Assembly (NCBI RefSeq): GCF_007681555.1
Contig: NZ_VELE01000003.1
Span: 248,001 to 312,000, forward strand
Direction of reading: 5' to 3'
DNA length: 64,000 nucleotides
Origin: Kocuria salsicia
Lineage (GTDB): Bacteria > Actinomycetota > Actinomycetes > Actinomycetales > Micrococcaceae
Part shown: positions 1 to 9,729 of the stretch, in pieces
Position numbering within the stretch: the stretch's first letter is position 1
Layout of the letters: each line of letters begins with the position of its first letter
Notes under the pieces: generated by a model
Databases searched by the model: none
What the model was told of the DNA's origin: nothing
What the model saw: the letters and a program-made list of their open reading frames with translations, nothing else
Translations under genes and position numbers: made by a program

Positions 1-182
1 CCGACGTCGAGCTTGACGTCCGCGTCCGACATCAGCAGAGCCTGGGCGTCGGTGTTGATGGCGATGAACTCGACGCCGCGCAGGCCTTCCTCGATCATGC
101 GGTTCACGGCGTTGACGCCGCCGCCGCCGATGCCGACCACCTTGATGACGGCCAAGTAGTTCTGGGGGGTTGAGGAGTCCAT
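1..182 (-). CDS. ftsZ: Cell division protein FtsZ, N-terminal part (cut by window edge)
   Basis: This is the first 60 codons of the tubulin-like GTPase that forms the cytokinetic Z-ring; the rest lies left of the window. The start reads [20 protein letters not shown], followed by the glycine-rich [11 protein letters not shown] segment and [11 protein letters not shown], both diagnostic of the FtsZ nucleotide-binding N-terminus. The ATG at 180-182 follows a short AGGTG ribosome-binding site. It is the last gene of the dcw cluster seen here and is separated from ftsQ by 241 bases, so it probably has its own promoters as well as read-through from upstream. Identification is secure even though only a fragment is present. 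Confidence 0.97.
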   Translation of the reverse strand, partial: MDSSTPQNYLAVIKVVGIGGGGVNAVNRMIEEGLRGVEFIAINTDAQALLMSDADVKLDV

Positions 183-423
183 ATGCACCTAACTCGCGTG
201 GGCTTGCGCTATCCGGGGATGATTCGCTGAAAAAGTCTAAAGTCTTGCGTTAAACTCGGGTGAACTGAGGTGCCCGGAGGCACACCATTCCTTTGACGGT
301 AAGGATAACAACCTCGGGGGCGTTCTCCATATCATGCCGGGGCGTGTTACCCGATTACCCCGCAAACCTCCAGGTCACGCAGAGGACTTCTCTTCAAGTC
401 GCTCTTGAGCGTTGAAATTTTGG
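183..423 (-). promoter_or_regulatory. ftsQ-ftsZ intergenic leader, likely ftsZ promoter region
   Basis: This 241-base gap is the largest break inside the cluster from rsmH to ftsZ, where most genes overlap or nearly touch. It is clearly less G+C-rich than the flanking genes, especially around 225-260 and 290-310 (minus strand shows TTTAGACTTTTT and GTTGTTATCCTTACC). In other actinobacteria ftsZ has its own promoters in this gap, so the same is inferred here. No -35/-10 pair could be chosen with confidence. Confidence 0.45.
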
Positions 424-1524
424 TCACTTGACGACAGGGTGCAGCGGTGCGGACACGTCGATCTGGGTGGCGTTCGCCGTGGCCTCGGAGTTCACGAGGG
501 CCGCGACCACCTGCGCCTTGAAATCGCTCTGTGAGGCGTCCCCCCACAGCACTTTACGGCCGTCCTTGAAGGTCAGCTCCACGGCCGAGCCCGAGGGTGC
601 GGCGGCGCTCTCGAGCCTCGAGAGGACCTCCGCGGGCAGCGCCGCGAGGACCGCGGAGACGTCCGTGAACTTCTGCGTGCTCAGGACACCGCGCCCGCCG
701 GAGACCAGCGGAACGTCCGGACGCTGGGCCTTCGCCACAGTGGAGAGGGGCTTGCCCTCGGAGTCCACCAGCATCAACGAGTCGCCGTCCTCCACGACGG
801 CCACTCCCACGCGCTCGTGCAGCTGCACGGTGATCGTGTGCGGCGGGTGGAATACCACGTCCACGGACTTCACCTGGGGGACGTCCCCGAGGGAGTCCCT
901 GACGTCCTGCTTCGAGATCCGGGTGAGGGGCACGCCCTGGAATCCGGAGAGTGCTTCCTGCACCGCCTGCGGGTCCGTGAGGGTCGCGCCCTCCACGTCG
1001 ATCGTGCGGGCGGCGAACAGCGGGGAGAAGAAGACCACGAGCGCGAGCAGGGCCAGGGCCGCGAGGGACACGAGCAGCGTGATCAGTCGGCGTCTGCGGC
1101 GGCGCCGGTGGGTGCTGGGCGGGAACTGCAGCACGGTGGAGTCGGCGTCCTCACCGGCGGCGTCGCCCGGATCACCGGTCGACCCGGCCGCCTCCTCGGC
1201 TCGCGCGGCACGGCGTCGCGCACGCCACGTGGAGAAGCGCCCCCCCGCCGCGGGGGCCGCCTCGAGCTGACCCGTGTCCACGCGGGTGACCTTGCCACTG
1301 TCGTTGACCCGCACCGCGGGCGGGTCGTCCTCGACGCCGTGGAACTCCCCGTCCGGGCCGACACCCCAGTCCGCGTCCCACGCGGGATCGCGCTCGTCCA
1401 GGCCCGCCGAGGCCACCGAATCCTCCTCGGATCCGGGGTCTGCGGCGTGGAAGTCCTCGGAGTGGGCTTCGCCGGAAGCCCGTCCGCCGAAGGACGGCTG
1501 GTGCGGGGGCAGGGAGCGGGCCAT
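424..1524 (-). CDS. ftsQ: Cell division protein FtsQ (DivIB family)
   Basis: FtsQ is a bitopic divisome protein that links FtsL/FtsB to the septal synthase machinery. The 366-residue product has a long acidic, Ala/Gly-rich cytoplasmic arm of about 130 residues, an Arg cluster (THRRRRRRR), one membrane span (about residues 135-160, LITLLVSLAALALLALVVFF), then the POTRA domain starting ARTIDVEGATLTDP and the FtsQ domain with VDVVFHPPHTITVQLHERVGVAVV. The ATG at 1522-1524 overlaps the murC stop as TGATG, implying translational coupling. The same reading frame stays open far upstream inside murC, but that stretch is a shadow. The cytoplasmic arm is longer than in Gram-negative FtsQ but usual for actinobacteria. 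Confidence 0.93.
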   Translation of the reverse strand: MARSLPPHQPSFGGRASGEAHSEDFHAADPGSEEDSVASAGLDERDPAWDADWGVGPDGEFHGVEDDPPAVRVNDSGKVTRVDTGQLEAAPAAGGRFSTWRARRRAARAEEAAGSTGDPGDAAGEDADSTVLQFPPSTHRRRRRRRLITLLVSLAALALLALVVFFSPLFAARTIDVEGATLTDPQAVQEALSGFQGVPLTRISKQDVRDSLGDVPQVKSVDVVFHPPHTITVQLHERVGVAVVEDGDSLMLVDSEGKPLSTVAKAQRPDVPLVSGGRGVLSTQKFTDVSAVLAALPAEVLSRLESAAAPSGSAVELTFKDGRKVLWGDASQSDFKAQVVAALVNSEATANATQIDVSAPLHPVVK

Positions 1525-2930
1525 CAGCGTCGCGCCAGGGCGGAGAGGATCTCGGGGCCGAGCGCGGTGACGTCGCCGGCACCCACGGTCATGACGACGT
1601 CGCCCGGGGCCGCCCGCGCGACCACCGCCGCAATCGCGTCCTCGGCCGCGGGCGTCGAGACCACCGCGGCGCCGTCGGCGAAGCGTGTGATGCTCTCCCC
1701 CGTGACGCCGGGCTCCGGCTGCTCGCGGGCCCCGAAGACGTCCAGGACGCACGCGAGGTCCGCGAGCTCCAGCGCACGGCAGAACGGCTCGGCGAACTCG
1801 CGCGTGCGGGAGTACAGGTGCGGTTGGAAGACCACGAGCACGCGGTGCTCCCCCGCCACGTCCCGGGCGGCGGTCAGGGCTGCGGCGACCTCCGTGGGGT
1901 GGTGCGCGTAGTCGTCGAAGACCCGCACGCCGTCCTGCTCGCCGCGCAGGTCGAAGCGGCGCGCGGAACCGTGGAACCCTGCCAGCCCGCAGAGCAGCCG
2001 GACGGGATCTGCGCCGGCGGCGAGTCCCGCCGTGAAGGCGGCGGCGGCATCGGCCACGTTGTGCGCCCCGGGGACCGCAAGACGCAGCTCGGCGGTTCGG
2101 CGTTCCCCCGCGGCGGGGAAGTCCAGGCGGCACGAGGAGCCGGTGCCGTGCGGGGTGACCTCCGAGACCACCACGTCCGCCGAGGGGTCAGCCCCGTACG
2201 TGAGCACCGGCGCGCCGGATGCACGGCGACGCTCGGCCAGGCGGGCGGCGCCGGGATCGTCCGCGCACGCCACCAGGGTGCCGCCGGTGCGGATGGTGTC
2301 CGAGAACTCGTCGAAGGCCTGGTAGAACGCCTCGGCGCTGCCGTAGTGGTCCAGATGGTCCGGCTCGATGTTCGTCACCACCGCCACCGTGGGGTGATAG
2401 GCCATGAACGAGCCGTCCGATTCGTCGGCCTCCGCGACGAACCAGTCGCCCTCGCCGAAACCGGCGTTGGCACCGAGGTCCGCCACGTGCGCGCCGATCG
2501 CCCACGAGGGGTCGAGCTCCGCCTCCCGCAGGGCGACCGCGGCCATGGAGCTCGTCGTGGTCTTGCCGTGCGTGCCCGCGACGGCGATCACGTGGCGCCC
2601 GTGCATGGCGGCGGCGAGCGCCTCGGAGCGGTGCAGCACGCGGGCACCGGCGGCGCGTGCCGCGGCGAGCTCCGGGTTGCCGTCCTTGATGGCCGTGGAG
2701 ACCACCACGGTCTCGGCCCCGGCGACGTTCTCGCCCGCCTGGCCGACAAACGCGGTGGCGCCCATTGCCTCTAGCTCGCGCAGACCCGCGGAGTCCCTGG
2801 CGTCTGAGCCACTCACCTCCACGCCGCGGGCGAGCAGCAGGCGCGCCACGGCGGACATGCCCGCACCGCCCATGCCGATGAAGTGCACGCGGCCCAGGCC
2901 GTGGGGGTCGAGGGGTTGCTGGGTGTTCAC
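1524..2930 (-). CDS. murC: UDP-N-acetylmuramate--L-alanine ligase MurC
   Basis: MurC adds L-alanine to UDP-MurNAc using ATP, the first peptide-ligation step of cytoplasmic peptidoglycan precursor synthesis. The 468-residue product shows the N-terminal Rossmann motif HFIGMGGAGMSAVA, the Mur-ligase P-loop AGTHGKTTT, the central EADESDGSF and NIEPDHLDHYG segments, and the C-terminal RRFDLRG and DDYAHHPTEVAA motifs. The start is taken as GTG (2928-2930) because a GGAG site sits six bases upstream and the protein then begins just before the nucleotide-binding motif. It follows murG after 35 bases and its stop overlaps ftsQ. Confidence 0.96.
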   Translation of the reverse strand: MNTQQPLDPHGLGRVHFIGMGGAGMSAVARLLLARGVEVSGSDARDSAGLRELEAMGATAFVGQAGENVAGAETVVVSTAIKDGNPELAAARAAGARVLHRSEALAAAMHGRHVIAVAGTHGKTTTSSMAAVALREAELDPSWAIGAHVADLGANAGFGEGDWFVAEADESDGSFMAYHPTVAVVTNIEPDHLDHYGSAEAFYQAFDEFSDTIRTGGTLVACADDPGAARLAERRRASGAPVLTYGADPSADVVVSEVTPHGTGSSCRLDFPAAGERRTAELRLAVPGAHNVADAAAAFTAGLAAGADPVRLLCGLAGFHGSARRFDLRGEQDGVRVFDDYAHHPTEVAAALTAARDVAGEHRVLVVFQPHLYSRTREFAEPFCRALELADLACVLDVFGAREQPEPGVTGESITRFADGAAVVSTPAAEDAIAAVVARAAPGDVVMTVGAGDVTALGPEILSALARR

Positions 2931-2965
2931 GGTCGTCTCCTGTGGTGCGTGCGGGGAAGCGGGGG

Positions 2966-4099
2966 TCAGGCGAGGGCGGTGTCGAGGGTGAGCCGCGCCA
3001 TCACCTGGGCGGCGTCGCGGACGCCGTGCGCCGCGGAGGCGCGTGTCATCTCGTCCAGGCGGGCGGCGTCGGTCACCAGGGGCGCCACGGTGTCCCGGTA
3101 GAAGCGGGGTGTGAATTCGGCGTCGGCCACGAGCTGCGCGCCGCCCGCGGCCACGAGGGAACGGGCGTTCAGCGCCTGCTCCCCGTTGCCGATGGGCAGG
3201 GGCACGAACACGGCGGGCAGGCCCACCGCGGCGACCTCGCACACGGTGGCCGCACCCGAGCGGGCGACGAGCAGGTCTGCCGCGGCGTAGACCTTCTCCA
3301 TCCCGTCCACGTACTCGGTCTGGACGTAGTGCGGGGCGCGCAGCAGCTCACCCTCCGGAGTGCGCAGCTCCTTGCCGCGTCCCGTCACGTGCAGCAGCTG
3401 GTAGCCCTGTTCCCCCACCTCGCGGACCACGGCCTCGACGGTGCGGTTCATGGACTGCGCGCCGGAGGAACCCCCCGTGACCACCACGGTGGGCAGGTCC
3501 AGTTCCAGGCCGAGGTCGGCGCGGGCTGCCGCTCGCTGCGCCGCGCGGTCCAGCGTGGCAATCTCGCGGCGCATGGGCATGCCCACCACGCGTGCGCCCC
3601 GCAACGGTGTGTCCGGGAAGGCGGTGGCCACGGCGGTAGCGAAGCGCGCGCCCACCCGGTTGGCGATCCCGGGCTTGGCGTTCGCCTCGTGGATGACCAC
3701 GGGGATGCCCCGACGACGGGCGGCCAGGTACACCGGGGTGCAGACGTAGCCGCCCACACCCACCACCACGGTGGCCTGCCGGGAGTCGAGGATCCGCCCC
3801 GCCTGGTGCACCGCGGTGGCCATGTGGCGAGGCAGCCTCAACAGGTCCACGGACGGCTTGCGCGGCAGGGGAACGCGTCCGATCAGCTCGAGGTCGACAC
3901 CGGCGGCGGGGACCAGCCGGGTCTCCATGCCCGAGGCCGTCCCCACGGCGCACACGCTCGCGTCCTCGCGCTCATCCCGGATCGCGTGCGCAATGGCGAG
4001 CAGCGGGCTGATGTGCCCCGCCGTGCCGCCCCCGGCGAGCACCACACGGGCAGATCCCGCGCGCTGCTCGAGTGCTGCGCTCTCCTGCGTGGAAGTCAT
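2966..4099 (-). CDS. murG: UDP-GlcNAc:lipid I N-acetylglucosaminyltransferase MurG
   Basis: MurG converts lipid I to lipid II at the inner face of the membrane. The 377-residue product carries the N-terminal GT-B glycine loop [19 protein letters not shown], a second glycine-rich loop [13 protein letters not shown] at the start of the C-terminal half, and the donor-sugar region [34 protein letters not shown] (the family E-x-x-A-x-G-x-P pattern, in pieces). ATG at 4097-4099 overlaps the ftsW stop as ATGA, with an AAGGGA ribosome-binding site upstream inside ftsW. Length and motifs are normal for the family. Confidence 0.96.
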   Translation of the reverse strand: MTSTQESAALEQRAGSARVVLAGGGTAGHISPLLAIAHAIRDEREDASVCAVGTASGMETRLVPAAGVDLELIGRVPLPRKPSVDLLRLPRHMATAVHQAGRILDSRQATVVVGVGGYVCTPVYLAARRRGIPVVIHEANAKPGIANRVGARFATAVATAFPDTPLRGARVVGMPMRREIATLDRAAQRAAARADLGLELDLPTVVVTGGSSGAQSMNRTVEAVVREVGEQGYQLLHVTGRGKELRTPEGELLRAPHYVQTEYVDGMEKVYAAADLLVARSGAATVCEVAAVGLPAVFVPLPIGNGEQALNARSLVAAGGAQLVADAEFTPRFYRDTVAPLVTDAARLDEMTRASAAHGVRDAAQVMARLTLDTALA

Positions 4100-5457
4100 C
4101 GTCGTCCCTTTCCGAAGCGTCCGGTCACACGCTGCGCCCACGAGCCGCGAGCCGCGCCGTCGCCGTCGTCGAGGCCCTGTTCGTGGGCCTCCTGGGCGTC
4201 CAGGATCTGGGAGCCGCCCAGGCCCTGGCCGCGGCCCACGCGCACGGTGCGCGGCACCCGGGCGAAGGACATCACCACACCCACGGCGGCCATGGTCATG
4301 AGCAGCGCGGAACCACCGTAGCTGATGAACGGCAGGGGGATGCCGATCACCGGGAGCAGGCCCGTGACCATGCCGAGGTTGACGAACGCCTGGCCCACGA
4401 GCCACGTGGCGATCCCCGCGGTGGTGATCCGCACGAAGGTGCTGCGGGTGCGGGTGAGGATCCGGGCCATGGCGACCACCATCACGATAAACAGCACCAG
4501 GATGATGGTGGTTCCCACGAGACCGAGCTCCTCCCCGATGATCGAGAAGATGTAGTCGTTGTGCGCCTCGGGGACGTAGTTGTACTTCAGTCGGGACTGA
4601 CCCAGGCCCACGCCCCACCAGCCGCCGGTGGCCAGCGCGTTGAGCCCCTGCTGCGCCTGCCAGCACGCGTCCGTGGCACCGCAGTCACCGAAGAGCCAGC
4701 CCTTGATGCGGTCCAGCCGGTGCGGGGCGGTGACCACCAGGAGGAGACCGCCGGCGACCGCGAGCGCCGCACCCCCCAGGAAGATCTTGATGGGTGCGCG
4801 CACGAACCACAGCGCGGCGGCGTAGATCAGGCAGAACACGATGGCCGTGCCGGCGTCACCTCCCCCGAGCACGAGGACCGTGGGGACGCCGAAGCCGAGC
4901 AGGGAGGGCCACAGCGCCTTCTTCCACTCGTGCTCCACCACGTCCCCCTGCTTGGCGAACAGTGCGGCGAGCCACAGGCACAGCGCGAGCTTCGCGAGCT
5001 CGGAGGGCTGGAAGGACTGCCCGCCGAGGACCAGCCAGTTCCGGTTTCCGTTGACCTCCTGCCCCAACGGGGAGAAGACCAGCAGCGAGAGCAGCACGCT
5101 GAGACCCCACAGGGGCCATGCCGCGGCGCGGTACCAGCGGGCGGGCACCAGCGAGAGCGAGAACATGAGAACGAGTCCGACCAGCCCGAAGACCGCCTGC
5201 TTGGCGAACAGGGAGTACGCGGAGCGGCTGTCGGAAATGGACTCCACGGCGGAGGCCGAGAGCACCATCATCACGCCGATGCCGGTCAGCAGGATCACAC
5301 ACCCGGCCAGGGCGTAGTAGGAGTGGAAGAGCGGGCCGTCCGTGAGGTGGTGCCACAGGGCGCGCAGGCGGGTGGTCAGTGCCGCCCCGGCGGGGCGCGG
5401 TGTGCTCTCGGGCGCCTCGCCCTGGGGGGAAGTCGGTGCGGGTGCGCGTGTGCTCAT
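4096..5457 (-). CDS. ftsW: Septal peptidoglycan glycosyltransferase FtsW (SEDS family)
   Basis: FtsW is the polytopic SEDS polymerase that makes septal glycan strands together with FtsI. The 453-residue protein has about ten hydrophobic spans, starting with [25 protein letters not shown], and the SEDS signatures [23 protein letters not shown], the large extracellular loop with [28 protein letters not shown], and near the C-terminus [22 protein letters not shown] charged cytoplasmic tail of about 60 residues follows. Both ends overlap neighbours as ATGA (murD stop upstream, murG start downstream). Confidence 0.96.
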   Translation of the reverse strand: MSTRAPAPTSPQGEAPESTPRPAGAALTTRLRALWHHLTDGPLFHSYYALAGCVILLTGIGVMMVLSASAVESISDSRSAYSLFAKQAVFGLVGLVLMFSLSLVPARWYRAAAWPLWGLSVLLSLLVFSPLGQEVNGNRNWLVLGGQSFQPSELAKLALCLWLAALFAKQGDVVEHEWKKALWPSLLGFGVPTVLVLGGGDAGTAIVFCLIYAAALWFVRAPIKIFLGGAALAVAGGLLLVVTAPHRLDRIKGWLFGDCGATDACWQAQQGLNALATGGWWGVGLGQSRLKYNYVPEAHNDYIFSIIGEELGLVGTTIILVLFIVMVVAMARILTRTRSTFVRITTAGIATWLVGQAFVNLGMVTGLLPVIGIPLPFISYGGSALLMTMAAVGVVMSFARVPRTVRVGRGQGLGGSQILDAQEAHEQGLDDGDGAARGSWAQRVTGRFGKGRR

Positions 5458-7016
5458 GCCAGTCCTAGTTCCTCGTGGACGCTGCGGGCGAAAGACGTGC
5501 CGCGGTCCGCGTAGTCAGTGAACTGGTCCATGGACGCGGCGGCCGGGGCCATCAGCACGGTGTCACCGGGCTCGGTCCGCGCCGCGGCGAGCTGCACCGC
5601 GCGGCGCATCACCGCGTGCCCGTCCGAGGGGTCGATCGCGGGCTCCCCGTTGGAGGTGGCCGTGCCACCTGCCAGGCCCGGTGTGGCCGCCAGAACCGGG
5701 ACCTCCGGGGCGAGCCGGGAGAGCGAGCCCAGCAGCGCGGCGTCGTCGGTGCCGATGACCACGACGGCCTTGAGGCGCTGCGCATTGGCCGCCACGAGCT
5801 CGTCGTAGTCCACGCCCTTGGACAGCCCTCCCGCGATCCACACCACCGTGTCGAACGCGGAGAGCGAGGCCTGCGCGGCGTGCGGGTTCGTGGCCTTGGA
5901 GTCGTCGATCCAGCGCACGCCCTCCGTCTCGGCCACGAGCTGGATCCGGTGCTCCCCCGGGCGGTAGGCCAGCAACCCGTCCCGCACGGCTCCCGGCTCC
6001 ACTCCCGCCGCACGTGCCAGCGCGGCGGCCGCGAGCGCGTTGGCCACCCCGTGACGTGTGGGAAGGTCCCCGGTGTCCGCGACGGAGCCGATCTCCGCGG
6101 CGCTCGTGGCACGGTCCGCGACGAACGCCCGGTCCACGAGCAGCTCGTCCACCACCCCGAGCATCGAGAGACCCGGAGTGCCCGTGGTGAAGCCGACCGC
6201 GCGGCAGCCCTCGACCACGTCCGCCGCCTCCACCAGCTCCTCCGCGCCCGGCTGGTCCACGTTGTAGATGCACGCCACGCGCGTGTTCTCGTACACGCGG
6301 GACTTGTCCGCGCGGTAGTTCTCAAAGCTGCCGTGCCAGTCCACGTGGTCCTCGGCCACGTTGAGCACCGCCGAGGCCAGCGGGGACACCGAGTGCGCCC
6401 AGTGCAGCTGGAAGCTCGAGAGCTCCACGGCGAGGACGTCGTACTCCACCGGGTCGCGCAGCGCGTCCAGGATGGGGGTGCCCACGTTGCCCACAGCGAT
6501 GGCCTTCAGCCCGGCGGACCGCAGGATCGACTCGGTCATCCCCACCGTGGTGGTCTTCCCGTTCGTCCCGGTGACGCACAGCCACTGCGGGGTGCGACGG
6601 CCGCGGCGCTCGCTCACGCGCCACGCGAGCTCCACGTCCCCCCAGATCTGGATCCCCTCCTCGCGCGCCGCCGTCAGCAGCGGGTTCGTGGGGCGGATTC
6701 CGGGCGAGGTCACCACGAGGTCGGGACGGACCCCGACCACGTCCGGGACGCGGGTCATGGCGTCCGGGCCGAGCACGACGTCGCGCGCGCCCACGATCTT
6801 CAGAGTGTCCGCGGCCTGTTGGTTGCGTTCGTTGTCGCCCGAGTCCAGGACCGTGACGAGGGCACCGAGCTCGATGAGCGTGTCCGCGGCGGCGAAGCCG
6901 GAGACGCCGATCCCGGCGACCACCACGCGCAGTCCGGACCAGTCGGCGTCCCAGCTGGTGAGCTCGGTGAGCCGCGGGTTGTCCAGGACGGGGTTCTCGT
7001 TGCTCGCGTGCATCAT
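5454..7016 (-). CDS. murD: UDP-N-acetylmuramoyl-L-alanine--D-glutamate ligase MurD
   Basis: MurD attaches D-glutamate to UDP-MurNAc-L-Ala. The 520-residue product shows an N-terminal VVVAGIGVSGFAAADTLIELGA fold, the P-loop VTGTNGKTTTVGM, the central LNVAEDHVDWHGSFENY and GEHRIQLVAETEGVRWIDDSKATNPHA motifs (read in pieces), and the C-terminal GGLSKGVDYDEL and MAPAAASMDQFTDYADRGTSF. The first of two adjacent ATG codons (7014-7016) is chosen; a purine-rich GAGGAAGAAGAGG stretch lies about 15 bases upstream. It is somewhat longer than Gram-negative MurD (about 440 residues), mostly through an N-terminal extension and inserts. Confidence 0.95.
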   Translation of the reverse strand: MMHASNENPVLDNPRLTELTSWDADWSGLRVVVAGIGVSGFAAADTLIELGALVTVLDSGDNERNQQAADTLKIVGARDVVLGPDAMTRVPDVVGVRPDLVVTSPGIRPTNPLLTAAREEGIQIWGDVELAWRVSERRGRRTPQWLCVTGTNGKTTTVGMTESILRSAGLKAIAVGNVGTPILDALRDPVEYDVLAVELSSFQLHWAHSVSPLASAVLNVAEDHVDWHGSFENYRADKSRVYENTRVACIYNVDQPGAEELVEAADVVEGCRAVGFTTGTPGLSMLGVVDELLVDRAFVADRATSAAEIGSVADTGDLPTRHGVANALAAAALARAAGVEPGAVRDGLLAYRPGEHRIQLVAETEGVRWIDDSKATNPHAAQASLSAFDTVVWIAGGLSKGVDYDELVAANAQRLKAVVVIGTDDAALLGSLSRLAPEVPVLAATPGLAGGTATSNGEPAIDPSDGHAVMRRAVQLAAARTEPGDTVLMAPAAASMDQFTDYADRGTSFARSVHEELGLA

Positions 7017-7114
7017 GACTGGTCGGTGCCTCTTCTTCCTCTGGTCCGGGTGTCGTTCGTCGGGGGTCCCGGGGTCCCTGGGGAGACCGGGTGCGGGGTG
7101 TCGGTCCAGCGCTG

Positions 7115-8248
7115 TCAGTGCAGCACTTCGGTGCCGGGGAACGCTCCCCCGTTGTGCAGCAGCCAGTCGCCGTAGAACACCCCGAGGGCGGCGGCCACGA
7201 AGAGCCCGGCAATGATCCAGAAGCGCACCACGATGGTGACCTCCTGCCAACCCTTGAGCTCGAAATGGTGCTGCAGGGGCGCCATCTTGAAGATCCGTTT
7301 GCCGTGGGAGAGCTTGAAGTAACCCACCTGAAGGATCACGGAGAGGGTGATGACCACGAAGAGCCCCGCGATCAGCACCAGCAGCAGCTCGGTGCGGGAG
7401 AGCACCGCGAAGGCCGCGAGCGCCCCGCCCAGACCCAGGGAGCCGGTGTCGCCCATGAAGATCTTGGCGGGCGAGGTGTTCCACCACAGGAAACCGATGA
7501 GCGCGCCCACAAGGGCGGCGGCCACGATCGAGAGATCCATGGGGTCGCGGACCTCGTAGCACGCGGCCTGCCCCACGGTGTCGCACAGGTGCCCTGCCTG
7601 CCACAGCGAGATGAGCATGTAACCGCTGAACACCAGGATCGAGGCGCCGGTGGCGAGGCCGTCCAGCCCGTCCGTGAGGTTCACGGCGTTGGTGGTGCCG
7701 GTGGCGATCAGGTTCACCCAGACCACGAACAGGACCAGGCCCACGAGCGGCCCGGCGAACGCGAGGTCCAGCCCGGTGTCCCGCGTCCAGGAGATCGCCG
7801 TGGAGGCGGGGGTGTGTCCGGAGGCGTCCGGGAAGAACAGCACGAGGACCGCAAACGCCGTTCCGATGGCCCCCTGCAGGATCATCTTCCCGGCGGCGGT
7901 GAGCCCGAGGTTCTGCTTCTTGGAGATCTTCTTGAAGTCGTCCAAAAAGCCCACGAGTCCCATGCCCAGCATGAGCCCCAGGGCCAGCACCCCGGAGAGG
8001 GTGATGCCCCCGTTATCGGGCCAGGCGAGCACACTGATCAGGTGGGTCACGAGGTACGCGGCCACCACCGAGAGCAGGATGGCCACACCGCCCATGGTGG
8101 GCGTGCCCCGCTTGGTCTGGTGGGACGTGGGGCCGTCGTCGCGGATGTACTGTCCGTACCCGCGCCGGGCCAGGAGCTTGATGAGGACCGGGGTCCCGAA
8201 GATGGAGAACACGAGGCCGAGCCCCGATGCCATGAGAAGTTGGATCAT
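7115..8248 (-). CDS. mraY: Phospho-N-acetylmuramoyl-pentapeptide transferase MraY
   Basis: MraY transfers phospho-MurNAc-pentapeptide to undecaprenyl phosphate, making lipid I in the membrane. The 377-residue protein has about ten hydrophobic spans and the family signatures GPTSHQTKRGTPTMGG, GFLDDFKKISKKQNLGL (acidic DD), NAVNLTDGLDGLATG and the FMGDTGSLGLGG loop, plus the histidine motif APLQHHFELKGW. The start lies five bases after the murF stop; the gap of 98 bases to murD is the only sizeable one between murE and murG. Confidence 0.97.
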   Translation of the reverse strand: MIQLLMASGLGLVFSIFGTPVLIKLLARRGYGQYIRDDGPTSHQTKRGTPTMGGVAILLSVVAAYLVTHLISVLAWPDNGGITLSGVLALGLMLGMGLVGFLDDFKKISKKQNLGLTAAGKMILQGAIGTAFAVLVLFFPDASGHTPASTAISWTRDTGLDLAFAGPLVGLVLFVVWVNLIATGTTNAVNLTDGLDGLATGASILVFSGYMLISLWQAGHLCDTVGQAACYEVRDPMDLSIVAAALVGALIGFLWWNTSPAKIFMGDTGSLGLGGALAAFAVLSRTELLLVLIAGLFVVITLSVILQVGYFKLSHGKRIFKMAPLQHHFELKGWQEVTIVVRFWIIAGLFVAAALGVFYGDWLLHNGGAFPGTEVLH

Positions 8249-8253
8249 GCGGC

Positions 8254-9729
8254 TCAGACCTCCCGCTGGATCGTCTCGGACCCGGATGCCGCGATCCGGT
8301 CACCCAGGTGGTTCAGTCCCGCCGCGTTCGAGGACTTCAGCAGCACGATGTCCCCGGGGCGCAGCTGCTCCCGCAGGTACTCCTCTGCGTGCTCGGCGTC
8401 CGGCACCCAGGCCGCCTCCTCGCCCCACGACCCCTCGAGGGTCGCGGCGGTGAAGACGGGCCGGGCGAGATCCCCCACGGCCAGCACGTGCGAGATGTTC
8501 AGCCGCACGAGCAGCTGCCCGAGATCCGCGTGGGCCTGGACGGAGTCCTCGCCGAGCTCGTGCATTGCGCCGAGCACGGCGATCGTGCGGCGGGCGGGGT
8601 GCTCGGCGTTCCCGCGTCCCAGCTGCGCGAGCGTCTGCAGCGCGGCCTTCATGGACTGCGGGTTGGCGTTGTAGGCGTCGTTGATCACGGTCACGCCGTC
8701 CGCGCGCTCGGTGCGCTCCATGCGCCACCGGGAGCGCGCGCCACCCTCGAGGCCGGCTGCGATCTGCGCGGGATCCACTCCGGCGGACCACGCGACGGCG
8801 GCCCCCGCGAGCAGGTTGGTCACGTGGTGCACGCCGATCAGCTTCGAGCGCACCGGGTGCTCGGAGCCGTCCGGCAGGTGCAGGGTGAACACCGGGCAGC
8901 CGTCCGCGCCCGTCGTGACGTCCTCGGCCCACACGCGCGGGTCCGCCGTGGCCGCGTCGTGGGCCTCGGGGCCCTGGCCGAAGGAGACTACGCGCGCCAC
9001 GGTGCGTTCGCGCATGGCGCGCACCCGGGCGTCGTCGTCGTTGAGCACAGCGGTGCCCTCCGGGGCCAGTGCCTCGACCATCTCCCCCTTGGCGCGCGCA
9101 ATGTTATCGACGCCGCCGAACTCGCCCGCGTGGGCCGAGCCCACGCACAGCACCGCACCGACGTCCGGGCGGACCATCTCGCACAGGTAGCGGATGTTGC
9201 CGATGTGCGTGGCACCCATCTCGATCACGAAGAACTCGGTCTCCTCCGTGGCGGTGAAGACCGTCAGCGGCACCCCGACCTCGCCGTTGTAGGAGTTGCG
9301 CGGGGCCACCGTGGGCCCCTGCGCGCTGAAGATCCCGTGCAGCAGGTCCTTGGTGGTGGTCTTGCCCACGGAGCCCGTCACGGCGACCACCGTGACAGCG
9401 TGGTCCGCGCGCAGCTGCCCGAGCACGTGCGAGGCGAGCGCGCCCATGGCGAGCACCACGTCCTCCACGACGACGGACGGGAAGGGTGTTCCCGACTCCT
9501 CGGCAACCTCGCGCTCGGTGAGGTGCAGCACGGCACCGGCGTGCGCGGCCTGCGGCAGGAAGTGGTGGCCGTCCGTGCTCTGCCCCGGCTTGGCCACGAA
9601 CAGTGTGCCGGGCACGACCTCGCGGGAGTCGGTGGTGACCGAGGTGACGGTCACGGCCGAGGGGTCCAGGACCCCCACGAGCCGGCCCGAGACGGCCTCG
9701 GCCACCTGGGCGGCGGTGATGGCTATCAT
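8254..9729 (-). CDS. murF: UDP-N-acetylmuramoyl-tripeptide--D-alanyl-D-alanine ligase MurF
   Basis: MurF adds D-Ala-D-Ala to complete the UDP-MurNAc-pentapeptide. The 491-residue product has an N-terminal DSREVVPGTLFVA segment typical of MurE/MurF folds, the P-loop VTGSVGKTTTKDLL, the RNSYNGEVGVPLTVF and ENxGATHIG-like EMGATHIGNI regions, and INDAYNANPQSMKAAL, a MurF hallmark. ATG at 9727-9729 overlaps the murE stop as ATGA, with an AAGGAG ribosome-binding site within murE. The same frame stays open through murE but that part is not coding. Confidence 0.96.
   Translation of the reverse strand: MIAITAAQVAEAVSGRLVGVLDPSAVTVTSVTTDSREVVPGTLFVAKPGQSTDGHHFLPQAAHAGAVLHLTEREVAEESGTPFPSVVVEDVVLAMGALASHVLGQLRADHAVTVVAVTGSVGKTTTKDLLHGIFSAQGPTVAPRNSYNGEVGVPLTVFTATEETEFFVIEMGATHIGNIRYLCEMVRPDVGAVLCVGSAHAGEFGGVDNIARAKGEMVEALAPEGTAVLNDDDARVRAMRERTVARVVSFGQGPEAHDAATADPRVWAEDVTTGADGCPVFTLHLPDGSEHPVRSKLIGVHHVTNLLAGAAVAWSAGVDPAQIAAGLEGGARSRWRMERTERADGVTVINDAYNANPQSMKAALQTLAQLGRGNAEHPARRTIAVLGAMHELGEDSVQAHADLGQLLVRLNISHVLAVGDLARPVFTAATLEGSWGEEAAWVPDAEHAEEYLREQLRPGDIVLLKSSNAAGLNHLGDRIAASGSETIQREV

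Noticed and set aside
1525-2133. Extended ftsQ frame reaching far into murC
   Set aside because: The extra residues are Arg/Gly-rich shadow of murC; the ATG overlapping the murC stop gives a normal FtsQ.
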